DNA of 64,000 bases from Sapria himalayana (GCA_029783825.1 JAREIK010003001.1:71001-135000), one strand, 5' to 3'; counted from the stretch's first letter, positions 48,380-63,334 are shown. Notes: generated from the sequence alone by a model not told the origin. Translations and numbers: made by a program.

Positions 48380-49973
48380 AAAAGAAAATGTTGTCGCAGC
48401 TAGAACTATGGTACTTGAATGTGGTGATAAATTCTTTGTTGCTGTGGATGTTTCTTATGATCTAAATACATTACTTTCTGTACCTATTCCAAGCCGAATT
48501 ACCACTATTAGAGATGCTATTGGGCATCAAATTTTATGGCCTACCCTATTTGTCATTCCTACTACTCTTCGCATCCAAGTATGTGTTTTTTTTAAATAAA
48601 ATATTTCTTAATAATAATAATAATACTAGTTTATCTAGGACAATTCTTATTTATACAAAGATATTTTATGTTTGATAGGATTCAAAGAAATTTAAGAAAT
48701 AGTGTAATAGAGAGAGAACACCGAGTTTAAATGATGAGAATCCTGTAGATATCAAGAACTTTGCTACATTAGTTGGGTGCTTATTAAAGGATGAGATCAT
48801 ATATACAGTAGAAATCATAGAGGAGGTTTTTGGACAGTCATTTAAGACCTTCCTCATGAAAGAAGACATGGATATCATTATATCATCAACAGAGGTGTCA
48901 TCTAATTGCCTATTGTTCTATATATGGTACAATAAAAATTTAATATGTTTTTCATATATTTTAACTATCTTATTTATGCTTTAATTTTTCATTATGTGAA
49001 TTGTATTTAATATTAGTTTTTTTTAAATATTATAACTTTTAAATATTGTGTGAAATTAAATCAGGCATTTGCATAAAAATATGGTTGATGCTAAAGAGGC
49101 AGAGCAATTTATTTTTGTAAATCCGACCTTGGTTTCCAAAGCTAGATTTGGAGAAGCAAGCAAGAAAAATAGGTCAATGGTTATAGCTAATCGGTTGATG
49201 AATGCAAATAATGCAGATTTTGTTTTTATTCTATATAACCCAGGGTAAGTTATTTAACATAAGTAAGATTATAAGTATGCATATATATCAAATTATAAAT
49301 GATATGTTGTTACACTAATGTTAATTTTGTAGGTGTCATTGGGTATTGGTGGTACTTAAAATAAGGACTTTGATCGCCTATTACCTTGATTCCTTGCATC
49401 ATCAACCTGTAGATGATCTTAAAGACATTGTTAATATGTAAGTTTTTCCCTTCTTATTATAGAATGAAGTATTTGGTGGCAACATAAATTTTTTTTCTTA
49501 ATGTAGGGCTCAAAGAAATCTTCACTTTAAATAACATACATCATCAAAAAGAGAGCCTAATTGGGTTGTACTAGGGGTACATAACTTATTAACTGAGTAG
49601 TATAATATTAGTGTCATTTGCTTAATTTTAAACTTTTTACAATATGACTTGCAAGTAACTCCATATATATATATATATTGATTTTATTTTACATCCAGTG
49701 CCCAAGACAACAAGGTAGTGTTGAATGTGGATACAATGTGATGAGATATATGAGAGATCATTCTTGATCAAGGATGTTTAACATCAAAGGTATGTGTTGA
49801 TTTGTTGTTTCTCAATATATCAGTTATTTTTAGTTTTCCAATTTTATTGATTGAGATAATACTTTGCTTTTCAATAGTTAAATGGGAAGGAATCATGCAA
49901 CAAAGATGAGTTGGATGAAGTACGATATGAATGGGTGATTTTGGTGACTCAATTAATACTTTCCTCGGTTTGA
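48380..49973 (+). pseudogene. Ulp1-like cysteine protease gene carried by the CACTA element
   Basis: Exons with fitting splice sites are about 48380-48578, 48679-48926, 49065-49244, 49333-49437, 49507-~49600, 49699-49789 and 49878-49973. Exon 1 (VPIPSRITTIRDAIGHQILWP) resembles the region upstream of Ulp1 domains in plant transposon proteins. The protease core keeps HWVLVVLKI (catalytic His), YYLDS (Asp) and CPRQQGSVECGYNVMRYMRD (oxyanion Gln and Cys at 49726-49728). The tail DELDEVRYEWVILV is also typical. In-frame stops (after FKK in exon 2, after NLHFK in exon 5, after RDHS in exon 6) make it a pseudogene. In life the family removes SUMO-like modifiers; its role in transposons is unclear. 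Confidence 0.8.
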
Positions 49974-51398
49974 AAAGCATTGGTAACACCTTATTGTATT
50001 GAAGCATGAAAAAATTTTGGGATTTAGAACATTAACTTTTGATGAGGTTCGTAATTTATATCTCTTTTGAACCAAACTATGATTGAAGGTAAATTGTTCG
50101 ACATAATCATTTGAAGATATTTTAGTATTTAACTTACACATTCATTATATTTCTATAATTTTCATATGTTGAATTACGTTAGTATATTGAATGCATGATT
50201 CATAGGTGTTTAAACGTAAACTTTTTTTTGTCAAGTTAGGAGATCTTCCTACTTTGGAATGGTCCATGAACTATTGTGATAATAAAGGTATTTTTTTAAT
50301 GAGATCATAGTTATTACTTCTTACTTTCAATTAAATATTCAAAACTTGAATATGTAATTAGAATTTTTTTGTTTTCGTACTATCTTTTATGTATGTTGTC
50401 AACCATAGATATTTTGTTGTAGATTGACAATGGAAAAAATTGTGATTTCGACTTTTAGCTTCAATACATTACCACAACAGTATAAATTATCTTTTCACCC
50501 TTATAAAACACAATAATTATTTCAAGGCACACATTTTTTTTTTCATGCAACCAATATTTTATTAATGAATCTAAAACTATATATTGATTGGATTACTATA
50601 TTTGTGTAATCAAATAGAACTTGAAATTATATTACATAGCATCTCATCGAGTTTTTTTTTGATGTGTTGGGAAGATGTCAAGTAATTTAACTTTTCAATT
50701 TATTATATTTAATTAGTTTTTGTAGTATTTTTTCAAGTTGTTTGTGAGATCTTTAAACTCACTACACACCTTTAGGTTTTAAATGGATTATTATTGTTTT
50801 GTATTTTAAAAGACATTATCAACTTTTATGCCATAATTGATAAAACTCCTGCTTTACATTTTATCCATTACTACTAACTTTGTTTTTGTTGTTGTTAAAT
50901 TTGTTTAATCGTATATGTCAATTGTTATATAATTTATTTTTATGATATGTTGTTATCATTCCTGTTTTTTTTCCAATTCTCTATGATATATTTTTTTCTG
51001 CAAGTGTAAGTATTTATTGTTCATCTATTTGTATGCAGGTTACCTTATTTGGAAATTAACTCTCAATTTTGTCGGGCTGGCAAAAACCAGTTTTATGGAG
51101 TTAAGGCACAATTGGGTTGCATATATCAGAAATTTTGAATTGATTTTAAGAAACGAATGTTGAAATTGTGTTATATTTTTTTTTGATTTGTAAGAAGTCC
51201 GAGTTCCCCATTGTACTTGAAAACTGTATTCTTGGTATGGATTGTAAAGAATGTTGTTCTTATGTGCATGCAGTATTACAATAACAGGTGAAAATATATT
51301 TATAATAATTATTAAATTTAAAATTATTTAAATCATAATCTTTCTTGATGCTTTTTCTAAGTGTCATAGTATTAAAAAAAATTTACGATAGCTACAAC

Positions 51399-51533
51399 AT
51401 ATAATGACATTTTTTTGCAGTGTCGTTGAATCATACTTTGACGCTCAAATAAAGCGTCATTATTAACAAAAATGACACTTTATTTTAGCATTAAGGTATG
51501 ATTCAACGACACTGCAAAAAAACGTCATTATAT
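51399..51533. repeat. Subterminal hairpin of the CACTA element
   Basis: Arms at 51399-51445 and 51487-51533 are inverted copies sharing TGCAGTGTCGTTGAATCATA, separated by about 41 bp. It lies about 100 bp inside the right terminus and could fold or bind the element's transposase. Confidence 0.8.
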
Positions 51534-51640
51534 GTATAGACTTTTTGTCACGCTAGCGGATGACGCTATCGATAAGCGACATTATATATATATAATGATG
51601 CTTTTTCGCGTCATTGATTATGGTTTTTGTTATAGTGCTA

Positions 51641-54600
51641 ACTGATTGAATGATAGATAGCTAAATAGATAAATAGACTGAAAGGTTGATAGATTAGTTA
51701 ATAGATAAATAGATAGACAGATAGACAAATAAATAGACATCCAAATAGATAGATGGATATATATATATATATATGCAGATAGAAAGATAGACAAACAAGT
51801 AGATAGATAGATAGACAGATATAGAAAGAGATAGATAGCTATATAGACATATAGATTAATTAAGCATACAAATATATAAATAAATAGATATATCAATAGA
51901 TAGATAGATATATAGATAAACATATAAATAGATAGATAGATAAAAAGATAGACATATAGCTATATAGATGCTTAGATACATAGATAGATAAAAAGATAGG
52001 CATATAGGTAGATAGGTAGATAGATAGGCAGATAGAGAGATAGATAGATAGAAAGATAGTCTGACATATAGACAAATAGATAGAAAGATAGATAGATATA
52101 CAGGTAGGAAGGTAAGGAGGTAGGTAAGCATGTAGGTAAGCAGGAAGTGAGATGCATATGGAGGTAGTTAGGCAAGCAAGTAGATAGAAAGACATACAAG
52201 CAGCTAGCCAAATAGATAGGCAGACAAATTGACAGATAAATAGTCATATGAACAGATAGGAAGGTAAGTAGAAAGGCATGTAGGTAGGCAAGAAAGCATG
52301 TAGGTAGTTAGGCAGGTAGCTTGGTGGGCAGGCAAGCATGCAAGAAGGTAGGCAGACTAGCAAGCAAGTAAATAGATTGAAACATAGATAAACAAATACA
52401 CTAACAGACATACAAGCAAACATGAGGTATGTAGATAGACAAGTAGGTAGGCAGGCAAGCATGCATGGAAATAGGGAGGCAGGCAAACAAACAGATGGAC
52501 AGACGAATAGATAGACAAATAGACATATAGACATATTGATAGATTGAAAGATAGACCGAAAAATAGAAAGACACACATACAAACATACACACATATATAC
52601 ATACTTAGATACATACATATATACATATAGATAGATGGACAAATAGACAAACAGATAGATTGATTGATATACAAATAGATAGAAAATTAGAAATTAGATA
52701 TATCAACAGAAAGACAAATGGGTAGACAAATAAAAAGATTGGTAGGAAGACAAACAAATAGATTGATAGGCAGGCAGGTAGGGATGGTAGGCTTGTAGGA
52801 AGGTAGGCAAGTAGGTAGGTAGATAGATAGATAAATAAAGAGATATATAGATAGTTAGTCAAGCAGGCAAATAAGCATAAAGGAAGGCAAAAAGGCAGGT
52901 AGAAAGATAGACATATAGACAACTAGACAAATAGACAGATAAATAACTAGATAAATAGATAGATAAACAAAATAAATAGAGAGACATATAGATAAGTAGG
53001 CAAGGAGGCAATCAAGATAGATGGTAGGCAGTCAGATAAATAGATAGTCAGACAAATAAATAGATAGACAGATAAAGAAAAAAATAGATTATTAGGCAGT
53101 GAATCAGTTAGTCAAGGAAGCAACTTGGTTTGCAAGCAAGTAGGTATTCAAATAGGATGCTAGGCATGAAAATAGATAGACAAATAGATAAATAAATAGA
53201 AATATAGATAGATAGTCATAAAAATAGATAATAAGGTAGGAAGGCAGGTAGGTAAGTAGGAAATAGATAGATAGTCATTCATATAGATAGATAGACAAAA
53301 AGTCAGATAAAAATATAGATAGATAGAATAGACAATTAGATTGACAAGCAGAAAAGAAACTAGGTATAAAGGCAGATAGGTAGATAGACAAATATAAATA
53401 TAAACAAATAGACAGATAGAATGATAAATATATAGACAGACAAATAGATAAATAGATAGGCAATTAGATAAAAAAATAAACAAATAGATAGATAGATATA
53501 TAAATAGTAAGGAAGACAAGAAGTCATGCATGCAGACAAACAAATAAATAGACATGCATATTGACAGACAAACAGACATATAGATATATAGATATATAGA
53601 TAGACATATAGATTGACACATAGACAAACAGTGAGTCAATCAAACATTTAGGAAGGTAGGTAGGCAAGCAAGAAGGTAAAAAGATAAATAGATTGAAAAA
53701 TAAGTAGATAGAAAAATATAGACAACCAGTTAGGTAGGTAGGTAGGTTAGTAGAAAGATAGATAGAGTGATAGAAAAATAATTAATGAGATATATAGACA
53801 TTTAGAAAGAGATACAGATAAGTATGCAAGTATGAAGGCAGGCGGATAGACAGACAAACATACATATAGAAAAAGAAATAGATAAAAAAATAAATTATAG
53901 ATAGATAGACAGACACATAGACAGACAACTAATAGAAATACAGATTGTAAGACAAATAGACATATAATATATAGAAAAAGAAAGAAAGAAATATAGATAG
54001 AAAGATAGATAGACAAATAGACACGTATATAAAGATATATAGAGAGAGATTGATATATAAACATACACATAGATAGACAAATGAACATACATACAAATAG
54101 ATAGACAAACATACATACAAACAAATACATAAATATAAAAAGAATGAAAGACAAATATACAGATAGATAGATGGATAGACAAACTAACTAACTAACTAAA
54201 AGAGAGAGTTATACATATAGATAGATAGATATATAGACAAAGAGGTAGATAAGAGATAGACAAATAGATAGGTAGACAGATGACAGATAGAAAGATAGAC
54301 AAAGAGACTAATAAACTAACAAATAAATAGACATATAGAAAGATAGACAAAAAGACATACATAAAAATAGACATATAGAAAGATAGACAAAAAGACATAC
54401 AAAAAAATAGACATATAGATAGATAGATAGATAGATAAGAGATAGATAGACTAGCTAACTAACTAATAGATAGATAGATAAATAGAATGATAAATAAATT
54501 GATAAATAGATAGACAACAAATAAATAGATAGATAAATAGACCAACAAAAAGACAAATAAACTTAATGATTGATTGATATATAGATAATTAGATCAATAT

Positions 54601-57600
54601 AAAGATAGATAAAAAGATAGAAAGAAAGATATATAGATAGATAGACAAACATATAGATTGATAGATAGAGATATATATTGATTAATTGACAAATATAAAT
54701 ATAGATATATAGACACATATACACATAGACACATAGACACATAAATATATAGATAGATAGCTAGATAAATAGATAGATAGATAGATAAAAAAATAGAAAG
54801 ATAGATAAATTGATAAAAAGATAGATAGATAGATATATAAATAGATAGATAGATAAAAAGATTTGTAGATAGACAAATAGATAGATAAATAGAAAAATAA
54901 ATAGATACATAGATAGATGAGTTGATAGATGGATGAATAAACAAACAAGCAAATAAACATATAAAAAAATAAACAAATAGATAGATAAATATATAAAAAT
55001 ATAGACAAACAGATAGACAAATAGGCAAACAAACTGACAAACAAGCAGGTAGTAACTAAGTAGGCAAGTAGGTAGGTAAGTAGATAGGCTGGTTTGTTAG
55101 TAGGCTAGTAGGTAAATCGACATATAGATAGGTAGACAAGTATATAGATAAGTTGGCTGGCAGGTAGGTAGGCAGGAAGGCATGCAAGCAAACAAATAGA
55201 TGGATAAATATAATGATAGAAAGACAGAAAAATAGAAAAGTAAATAGACCACTAGACCGATAGCAAATAGGCATACAAACAAACATAAAGATAAACATAT
55301 GGATAAATAGATAAACAAGTATATAAATAAATAATTAGTCAGTCAGTCAAACAAATAAACAAATTGATTGGCAAGTAGGTAGGCATACAGATAGACTTAT
55401 AGACAAATAGACTGACAAATAGATATACATATATAAAAAGATAAATAGATAGACATATAGGATGACTAACATATAAATAAATAGATAATTAGATAATAGA
55501 CAGATAAACAGATATACATATAGACAAATAGACAAATAAATAGAAAAAGAAATAGATAAATAGACAAATAGATATATAGATAGATAGATAAATAGGTAGA
55601 AAAATAGATAGACAAAAAGATTAACTAACTAACATACTAATAGATTGATTGACTAATTGATTAATAAACTAATAATTGACTAACTGATATACAAATCAAA
55701 AGATAGATAGATAGATTGAAAGATAAATAGATAGATAAACTGATAGACTAATAGGTAGATAGATAAATAGACAAATATACATATAGACTAATACATAGAT
55801 AGATAGATAGATAAGTAGATTTAAAGAAACACATATAGACAAATAGATAGATAGGTATATTGATATATCAAAACAAATATATAGATTGAAAGATATAAAG
55901 ATAGATAAATAGATATATAGACACATAGATAGATAGTTAGATAAATATGCATATAGATAAATAAATAGAAAAACATGTTGACAAATAGATACATAAATAG
56001 ATGGGTTGATAGATAGACAAATAGACAGATAAACAAATAGACAAATAGGCAGGCAAGTAGAGAGGTAATTATGGAGGTAGGGAGGCAAATAGAGAGGCAA
56101 GTAGGCAAGCAAGCATGTAGGTATGCAAGCAGGCAAGTAAATAGATAGACAAATAAACAAATTTATAAATATATAGATAGATAGATAGACATATATAAAG
56201 GTAAATAGATAGATGGATAGATAATCATTTAGTCAATCAATTAGGCTGGCATGCAAGTAGGCAAGTAGGTAGGTAGGCAAAAAGGCAGTCAGTCAGTCAT
56301 TCAGTGAGTCGATCATGTAGGAATGCAGGTAGGCAAATAGGAAGGAAATTAGGTAGGCAGACATGCAAACGCATAGATTGACGAATAGTCAGTTAGATAG
56401 ATAGACTTATACATAAATAAAAAGATAGATAAGAAGATAGATAGATATGAAGATAAATAGATAGATAGATAGATAAACATACAATATGTGGAAAGACAAA
56501 TAGATAGACAAACAAATAAATAAATAAATAGATAGACAAATAAATAGATAGATAGATGAATAGATAAACAAAAAGACAGATAAAAAAAGATAGACAAATA
56601 GTTAGATAGATAGATAGACATATAAAAGGATAGATAGAGAGACTGATAAAGAGACAAATAGATTACAAGAAGATAGATAATTAGACTAATAGACTGATTA
56701 ACAGATAGATAGACAAAAAGATAGATTTCCATATAGGCTTGCAGGCATGTAAAAAGATAGGAAGGTAGACATATAGATAGACAAATAAATAAATTGACAT
56801 ACAGATAGAAAGAGAGATAAATATACTAACAAATAGATAGACATTCAGATAGTTTGAATGAGTGATTGACTAAAAAATATGTTGACTAACTAATTAATAG
56901 ATAGTCAAATTGATTACCTTATTAAGTGATAGACATACTAATATTTAGAGTAATATATAGATTGATATTTAAATAAATACATAATTGGATAGATAGATAA
57001 ATAGAAAGACATAAATAGAAACAGATAGATATATAGATAGATTGATTCAAAATTTATTGATATATAGATAGTTAGATAGATAAATAGATAGATAAGTAAA
57101 TAGGCAAATAGGAAGATTGAAAAATAGACATATAGACAAATAAATATATAAATAAATAGACATATAAATAGATAGATAGAAATATAGACATATAGACATA
57201 TAGAAACATAGACACATAGATAAATAGATAGATAGATAGATATATAGAAAAATAAATAGATTGATAAATAGATACATAGATAGGTAGATAGATATGCAGA
57301 TAAATAGATAGATAGATAACCAAATAGGCAAATAGATTCATAAATAGATGGATAGACAAATAGACATATAGATAGACAGATAGGCAGGAAGAGTGACAAA
57401 AAATAGATAAATAGATATATAGATAGGCATGTCTGCCCATAAGAAGGTAAGAAGGCAATAAGGCAGATATTTTGATAAATAGACACATAGAAAAATAGGT
57501 AAACATATAGAAAGATAGGCAGATAGATAAATATGTAGATAGATAGATAGATAGAAAGACATACACATACATAGTTAGATATATAGATAGTAAATTAGAT

Positions 57601-60600
57601 AAACATATAGACAGATACAAAGTCAGATAGATAGATGGACAAATAAACATTAGACATATATAAGATAGACTGATAGGTAGATAGTAGACAAATAGATACA
57701 TAAATAGATGTATAGATAGATAGACATACATATGGACAAATAGACAGACAAACTAATAGATAAATAGGCTGGCATGTAAGTATGGAGGTAAACATGGAGA
57801 TAGGAAGAAAAATAGTGAAGTAGGCTGGAAAGAAGGTAGGTAGGCAAGTAGGTAGCAAAGTAGGCAGGTAGATACATAGATAAATAAACAAATATCCAAA
57901 TAGATAGATATATAGAAATATAGACATATATAAAAATAAATAGATAGAAAAAGAAAACAAATAGATATATAAGAATGTAGATAGATAAGAAGATAAATAG
58001 ATAGACAGACATACAAAGAAATAGATAGGTAGATAAATAGACATTCAGATAGGTGGAAAGACAATAGACAGATAAATAAATAGAAAAATAAACAAATAAA
58101 CAGAAAAATAGACAAATAAATAGACAGATAGATAGACAAAGAGAAAGATAGACAAATAGATAATTAGACAAACATACAAAAGGATAGATAGAGAGACTTA
58201 TAGAGAGACAAATAGACATGAATGCATGTAATATAAATAAATAGACTAATAGACTAACTAACATATAGATAGGCAGATAAGAAGGTAGACATACAAGTAG
58301 ACAAATAGATAATAAATAGGTAGGTCAGCCCATAAGTTGGTAGGAAGGCAAAAAGGCATGCAGATAAATAAATAGACACATAGAAAATTAGGTATACATA
58401 TAGAAAGATAGACAAATAGACATATAGGTAGGTAGGTAGGTAGATATGTAGACATGAACACATCCATAGTTAGATAGATCGATAGACAAATAGATAAATA
58501 GATGGATATATAGATTGATAGATAAACAAATAGAGAGACAAATAAATGTTAGATAGATATAAAGATAGATAGGTTGATAGAATTAATGAAAGATAGATAG
58601 AAATATAAATAGAGAGATATATATATAGACATGCATGTATACAAATAGGTAGATATACATAGAGATAGAAAAACAAATAAATATACAAATATATAGGTAG
58701 ATAGATAAATATAAAATAGAAAAATAAATAGACCGAGTGACTGATTGACTAATTGATCGACAAATAGATAAATAAATAGACTATTAAATAGATAGACAAA
58801 TAGATAGATCGACAAATAGATAGACAGACAAATAGACAAACTATTTGATAGATAGATAGTTACATATACATGCACATACATACATACATATATATATATA
58901 GGTAGATAAAAAGATATGAAGACATACATATAAATAGATAGAAAAAATATATATAGATAAACATATATACATATAGATAGATATATAAACAAATAGACAT
59001 ATAAACCAATAGATATATAGGTAGATAGATACATAGATAGATAGATAGATAAATAGATATACATATATACATATAGACACAAACACATATATAGATAGCT
59101 AGATAAATAAATAAATAGAGAGATAGAAAGAAAGAAAGATGGATAGATAGATAGATCGATTTGTAGATAGATAGATAGATATATAGATAAACAAATAAAA
59201 AAAAATAAATAAATAGGTAGATAGACAAATAAACAAATATACAAATAGAGAAACAAACAAATAGATAAGTAGATAGACAAATAAACAAATAGATAAGTAT
59301 ATAGACAAATAAACAAATAGATATATAAATAGATAGATAGATAGACAAATAGACTGAAAAACATATAAGCAGGTGGGTAGGTAGGAAGATAGGTAAGTAG
59401 GCAAGCATGCAAGCAAGTAGGTAGGCAAGCAATTAGGCAAGAAGTAAGGCAAGCATATAGATAGATAAATAGATAGATAGATAAATAGATAGATAGATAG
59501 ACCAATAGATAGATAGATAGATATATAGGCAGATAGACATGTAGGTAGGTAGGCAGATAGGCATTTAGATAGATAGATGGATAGACAGATATAAAGATAG
59601 ATAAACAAATATATATATGGATAGACAAATAGATAGATAAAATGATAGATAGTTAGAAAAATAGATAGATGGTTAGTTAGTTAGTCAATCAAGTAGGCAA
59701 GCAAGTAGATAGGTAGGCATGTAGGCAGGCAGATAGATAGATAGATAGTCAGTTAATCAATCAATCAGTCAAGTAGGCAAGTAGGTTGGTTGCCTGATAT
59801 GTAGGTAGGCGAGTAGATAAATAGATAGTACATAGATAGATAGATAGATAGATAGATAGACTACCAGCTAGCTAAACAGACATAAACAAACAAACAAATA
59901 CACAGACAAAAAGATAGATAGACAGACAATTAGATAGATATGTAAAATAGGCAAGCAGGCAAGCAAGCAAGCAATAAGACATGCATATAGATAGACATAT
60001 AGATAGAAATACAGTCAAATAGACACATAGATAGATAGACAGACATAAAAATAGACATATAGATAGACAAATAGATAGATAGATAGATGACATTAGACAA
60101 ATAAATAAATAGCAAATTGACAGAAAAATAGATAGATATATAGACATTTAGATAGATAAATAGATTAGCATAAATATAGACGTATAGATAGATAGATAGG
60201 TAAATAGGTAGGGATACATTCACACAAATAAATAGATACATAGATAAATAGATAGATAGATTGACTATCATACAAATATACTGACTAACATACATACATA
60301 TAGACTAACTAACTAACATATAGTCATATAGATTAATAGATAGATAGATAGACTAATAGATAGATAGATAGACAAACAAATAGACTAATAGAATAGATAG
60401 TCATATTGACTAACAGATTGATAGGTATATATATATATAGATAATAAAATAGAAAGATAGATAGATAGATAGGCTTATAAATAGATAAAGAAATTGACAA
60501 ATAGACATATAGATATATAGGCAGATAGATATATAAATAGATGGACATATAAATAGATAAACATATAGATATATAGATATTAAGATAGATAGATAGACAA

Positions 60601-61172
60601 ATGGATTAATAGATATATAAACATATAGACACATAGACATATAGATAGATAAATACATGAAAGAGAGATTGATATTTCTATAAGGATATATATACACACA
60701 CACACATAATGTTGGATAAATAGATATGCAAATTGAGAGATTGATATAAAAATAGATAAACAAATAGATGTATAGAAAGATGGATGGACATATAGATAGA
60801 CAAACAAATAAATAAATAGATAGCCTGATATATAAAGAGACAAGCAGGTTAACATGTAGGCAAGTAGGTAGGTAGGGATGCTAGATGTAGGAAGGTAGGT
60901 AGGGATGCTAGATGTAGGAAGGTAAGCAGGGATGCAAGTAAGCAAGTAGTCAGGCAGATAGATAGATAGATAGACAAATAGATAAATAGTCAGCCAACCA
61001 ACTAGTAAGATAGGTAGATAGATAGATAGTCAAATAGATAGATCAATAGATCAATATATATACAGATATACAGTTAGACATATATATAGGCAGCAAGGGA
61101 AGCTTGTATGCAGAAAGACAGAAAGGTTGGCATGTAGGTAGGTAAGTAGAAAGACAAATAAATAGATAGAGA
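51641..61172 (+). repeat. GATA/GACA tetranucleotide field, block 4
   Basis: This is the longest uninterrupted block, about 9.5 kb. GGTAGGCA/AGCATGCA domains recur (52090-52480, 52770-52910, 56050-56130, 57760-57870, 59370-59460, 60840-60955). Local duplications of about 29-40 bp are visible at 54336-54410 and 60870-60930. All long minus-strand ORFs, up to 359 residues, consist of Tyr, Leu, Ser, Ile, Cys and Val from the repeat and are not genes. Confidence 0.95.
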
Positions 61173-61607
61173 GTAGATGTATCAAATGGGTCATGCCATG
61201 CTATTAATATCCATTTTTTTTCAGCCTAGTCGGGCGGGCCATCTTTCCATGCATAAACAAAATGATCGTGTGGCTGACCAATTATAATTGGCCATGTGGT
61301 TGCATTTTTTTTAAAAAATGGATTACCCTGTGATGGGGTAGTTGAATTAAAAAGAAAGTAAAATGGCTCGAATGACCATCCGATGGGGATGCTATCGGGG
61401 AGTCACCCATGCCAGTTTAATGTGCTGTTTGGCTGGGCTCGTAGATCGAGCCCAGCCTAGCACGAGAAATGGTTCATGCTGGCCCAGCATGGCATGAGCC
61501 ATGCCAAAGGGCACCCCGGCCTAGGACGAGGCATGGTTCCAGACCATATCATGATGGGCCAAGCCCTAGGTTAAGCCTAGGCCACTCGGCCCATTTGACA
61601 CCTCTGA
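61173..61607. mobile_element. hAT MITE in the GATA field
   Basis: The left end is GTAGATGTATCAAATGGGTC and the right end is GGCCCATTTGACACCTCTGA. The flanks GATAGAGA and GATATAGA match in 7 of 8 positions, but the repeat context makes chance matches likely. The interior is GC-rich without a gene. Confidence 0.65.
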
Positions 61608-61790
61608 GATATAGAAAAACAAATGGGGAGGCAGACAAGCAGGTAGATAGACAAGTAGGTAGGTAGGCATAGATATAGAAAGGCAGATAGACAAATAGAT
61701 AGACAAACATACATACAAACAGAAAGAAAGACATACATGCATACATATTGATAGACAGACATACACACACACACACACACACACATATAT
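61608..61790 (+). repeat. GATA/GACA field, last purine-rich segment
   Basis: Short GATA/GGCA segment that ends in a (CA)n run with ATAT at about 61760-61788. It directly precedes the spacer where the repeat changes strand. Confidence 0.9.
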
Positions 61791-62010
61791 GAATTAGGGT
61801 TCTACATAAAATAAAAATGAGTTAGAACTTCAGAGCGGACCGTATCATGCTTAATAAATTCCCCTGATCCACTGATCAAGCAGTAGGACCACCATTTTTA
61901 CCCTAATGCAATGTATCCAATCTCTCAACATATTACTACAAGTACTTATAATTAAAATAAAGAAAGAAATCAAGAGTTAAGAATATAGATAACAAAACAA
62001 ATTATATACT
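61791..62010. other. Non-repeat spacer between opposite repeat orientations
   Basis: About 220 bp without tetranucleotide rhythm (it includes CCCCTGATCCACTGATCAAG). It matches nothing else that I recognise in the window and has no ORF of note. Confidence 0.6.
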
Positions 62011-62398
62011 ACAATCTATGTACCTATTTGTCTATGTATCTATGTATATATGTGTTTATGTACATAAGTATCTATGTATCTATGTTTCTATCTATCTATC
62101 TTTCTTTCTTTTTATTTATCTATCTATTTGTCTATTTATCTATCTATCTAGCTATCTATTAATCTATCTATCTATTTATTTATTTAAGTATATTTCTATC
62201 TATCAATTTATCTATCTATCAATCTATCTATCTACCATTCTATCTTTCGATCGATCAATCTATGACCTATGTTTCTATTCATATATGTTACTGACTATTT
62301 ATTTATCTATCTATCGATTTATCTATCTATCTTTCTATTTATCTATCTAGGTATATTTCTATCTATGTATCGATCTATGTATATCTCTATCCATCTAG

Positions 62399-62452
<54 letters not shown>

Positions 62453-63302
62453 CTATTTATTTATTTTTCTATCTATCTACGTGTTTGTCTATCTACTTGT
62501 CTTTCTAATCTATCTAAATGCATGTCTACCTATCAATTACATGCCTTCCTACCCACCTACATGCCTACCTGCAAATTTTTCTGTCTATCTTTCTATCTAT
62601 ATGTCTAATTGTTTGTCTATCTATATATCTATTTGTCGATCTATTATAAATCTTTCTATTTATTTATTTGTTTATGCATCTATGTATATATGTATCTATG
62701 TACCTATGTATCAATGTATTTACATATCTATGTATATATGTATCTATGTATCTATGTCTCAAAGTATCTATGTATCTCTCTATCTATCTATTTATCTTTC
62801 TTTCTATGTATCTCTGTGTGTGTGTGTGTATCTATGTATCTATCAATCTATCTATTAATCTATCTATCAATTTAAAAATCAATTTATTTATCAATCTATC
62901 TATGTTTCTATCTGTCTATGTATCTATGTTTCTATCAATCAATCAATCTATCTATCTATATTATGTCTATCTATTTATCTATCTAACTATTGATCTATTT
63001 ATCAATTTATCGATCTATCTATTTATCTCTCTATCTATCCTTGTATCTTTCCATCTTTATATCCTTATGTCTATCCATCTATCTATACTTCTATCTATCA
63101 ATCTATCATTCTATCAATATGTCTTGTTATCTATCTATCTATATATCTATCTATCTAGGTATCTATCTACCTATCTATCTATCGACCTATCTATCGATTT
63201 ATATATCAATATATCTATTGATCTATTTATTAATCTATCTATCGATAAATCTATCAATCTATCTATCTATTGATCTATCTATCTATCTATCTATCGATCT
63301 AA

Positions 63303-63334
<32 letters not shown>

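Larger units (their letters stand above)
47104..51637 (+). mobile_element. CACTA (En/Spm) transposon
   Basis: The left end TACTACAACAAAACAGC and the right end, in reverse complement CACTATAACAAAAACC, are CACTA termini; the first left base has changed from C to T. The 3-bp target duplication CTA lies at 47101-47103 and 51638-51640, inside tetranucleotide DNA. Subterminal TGACACTT, AATGACGC and TGTCATT motifs occur at both ends. The 4,534-bp element carries one decayed Ulp1-like gene but no recognisable transposase, so it is probably non-autonomous. Confidence 0.85.

Noticed and set aside
39391..61172. Dozens of long minus-strand ORFs (up to 359 residues) rich in Tyr, Leu, Ser, Ile and Cys that look like membrane proteins
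   Set aside because: A TATC repeat has no stop codon in any frame, so all three minus frames stay open. Overlapping frames give the same composition, and no domain or gene signal is seen.
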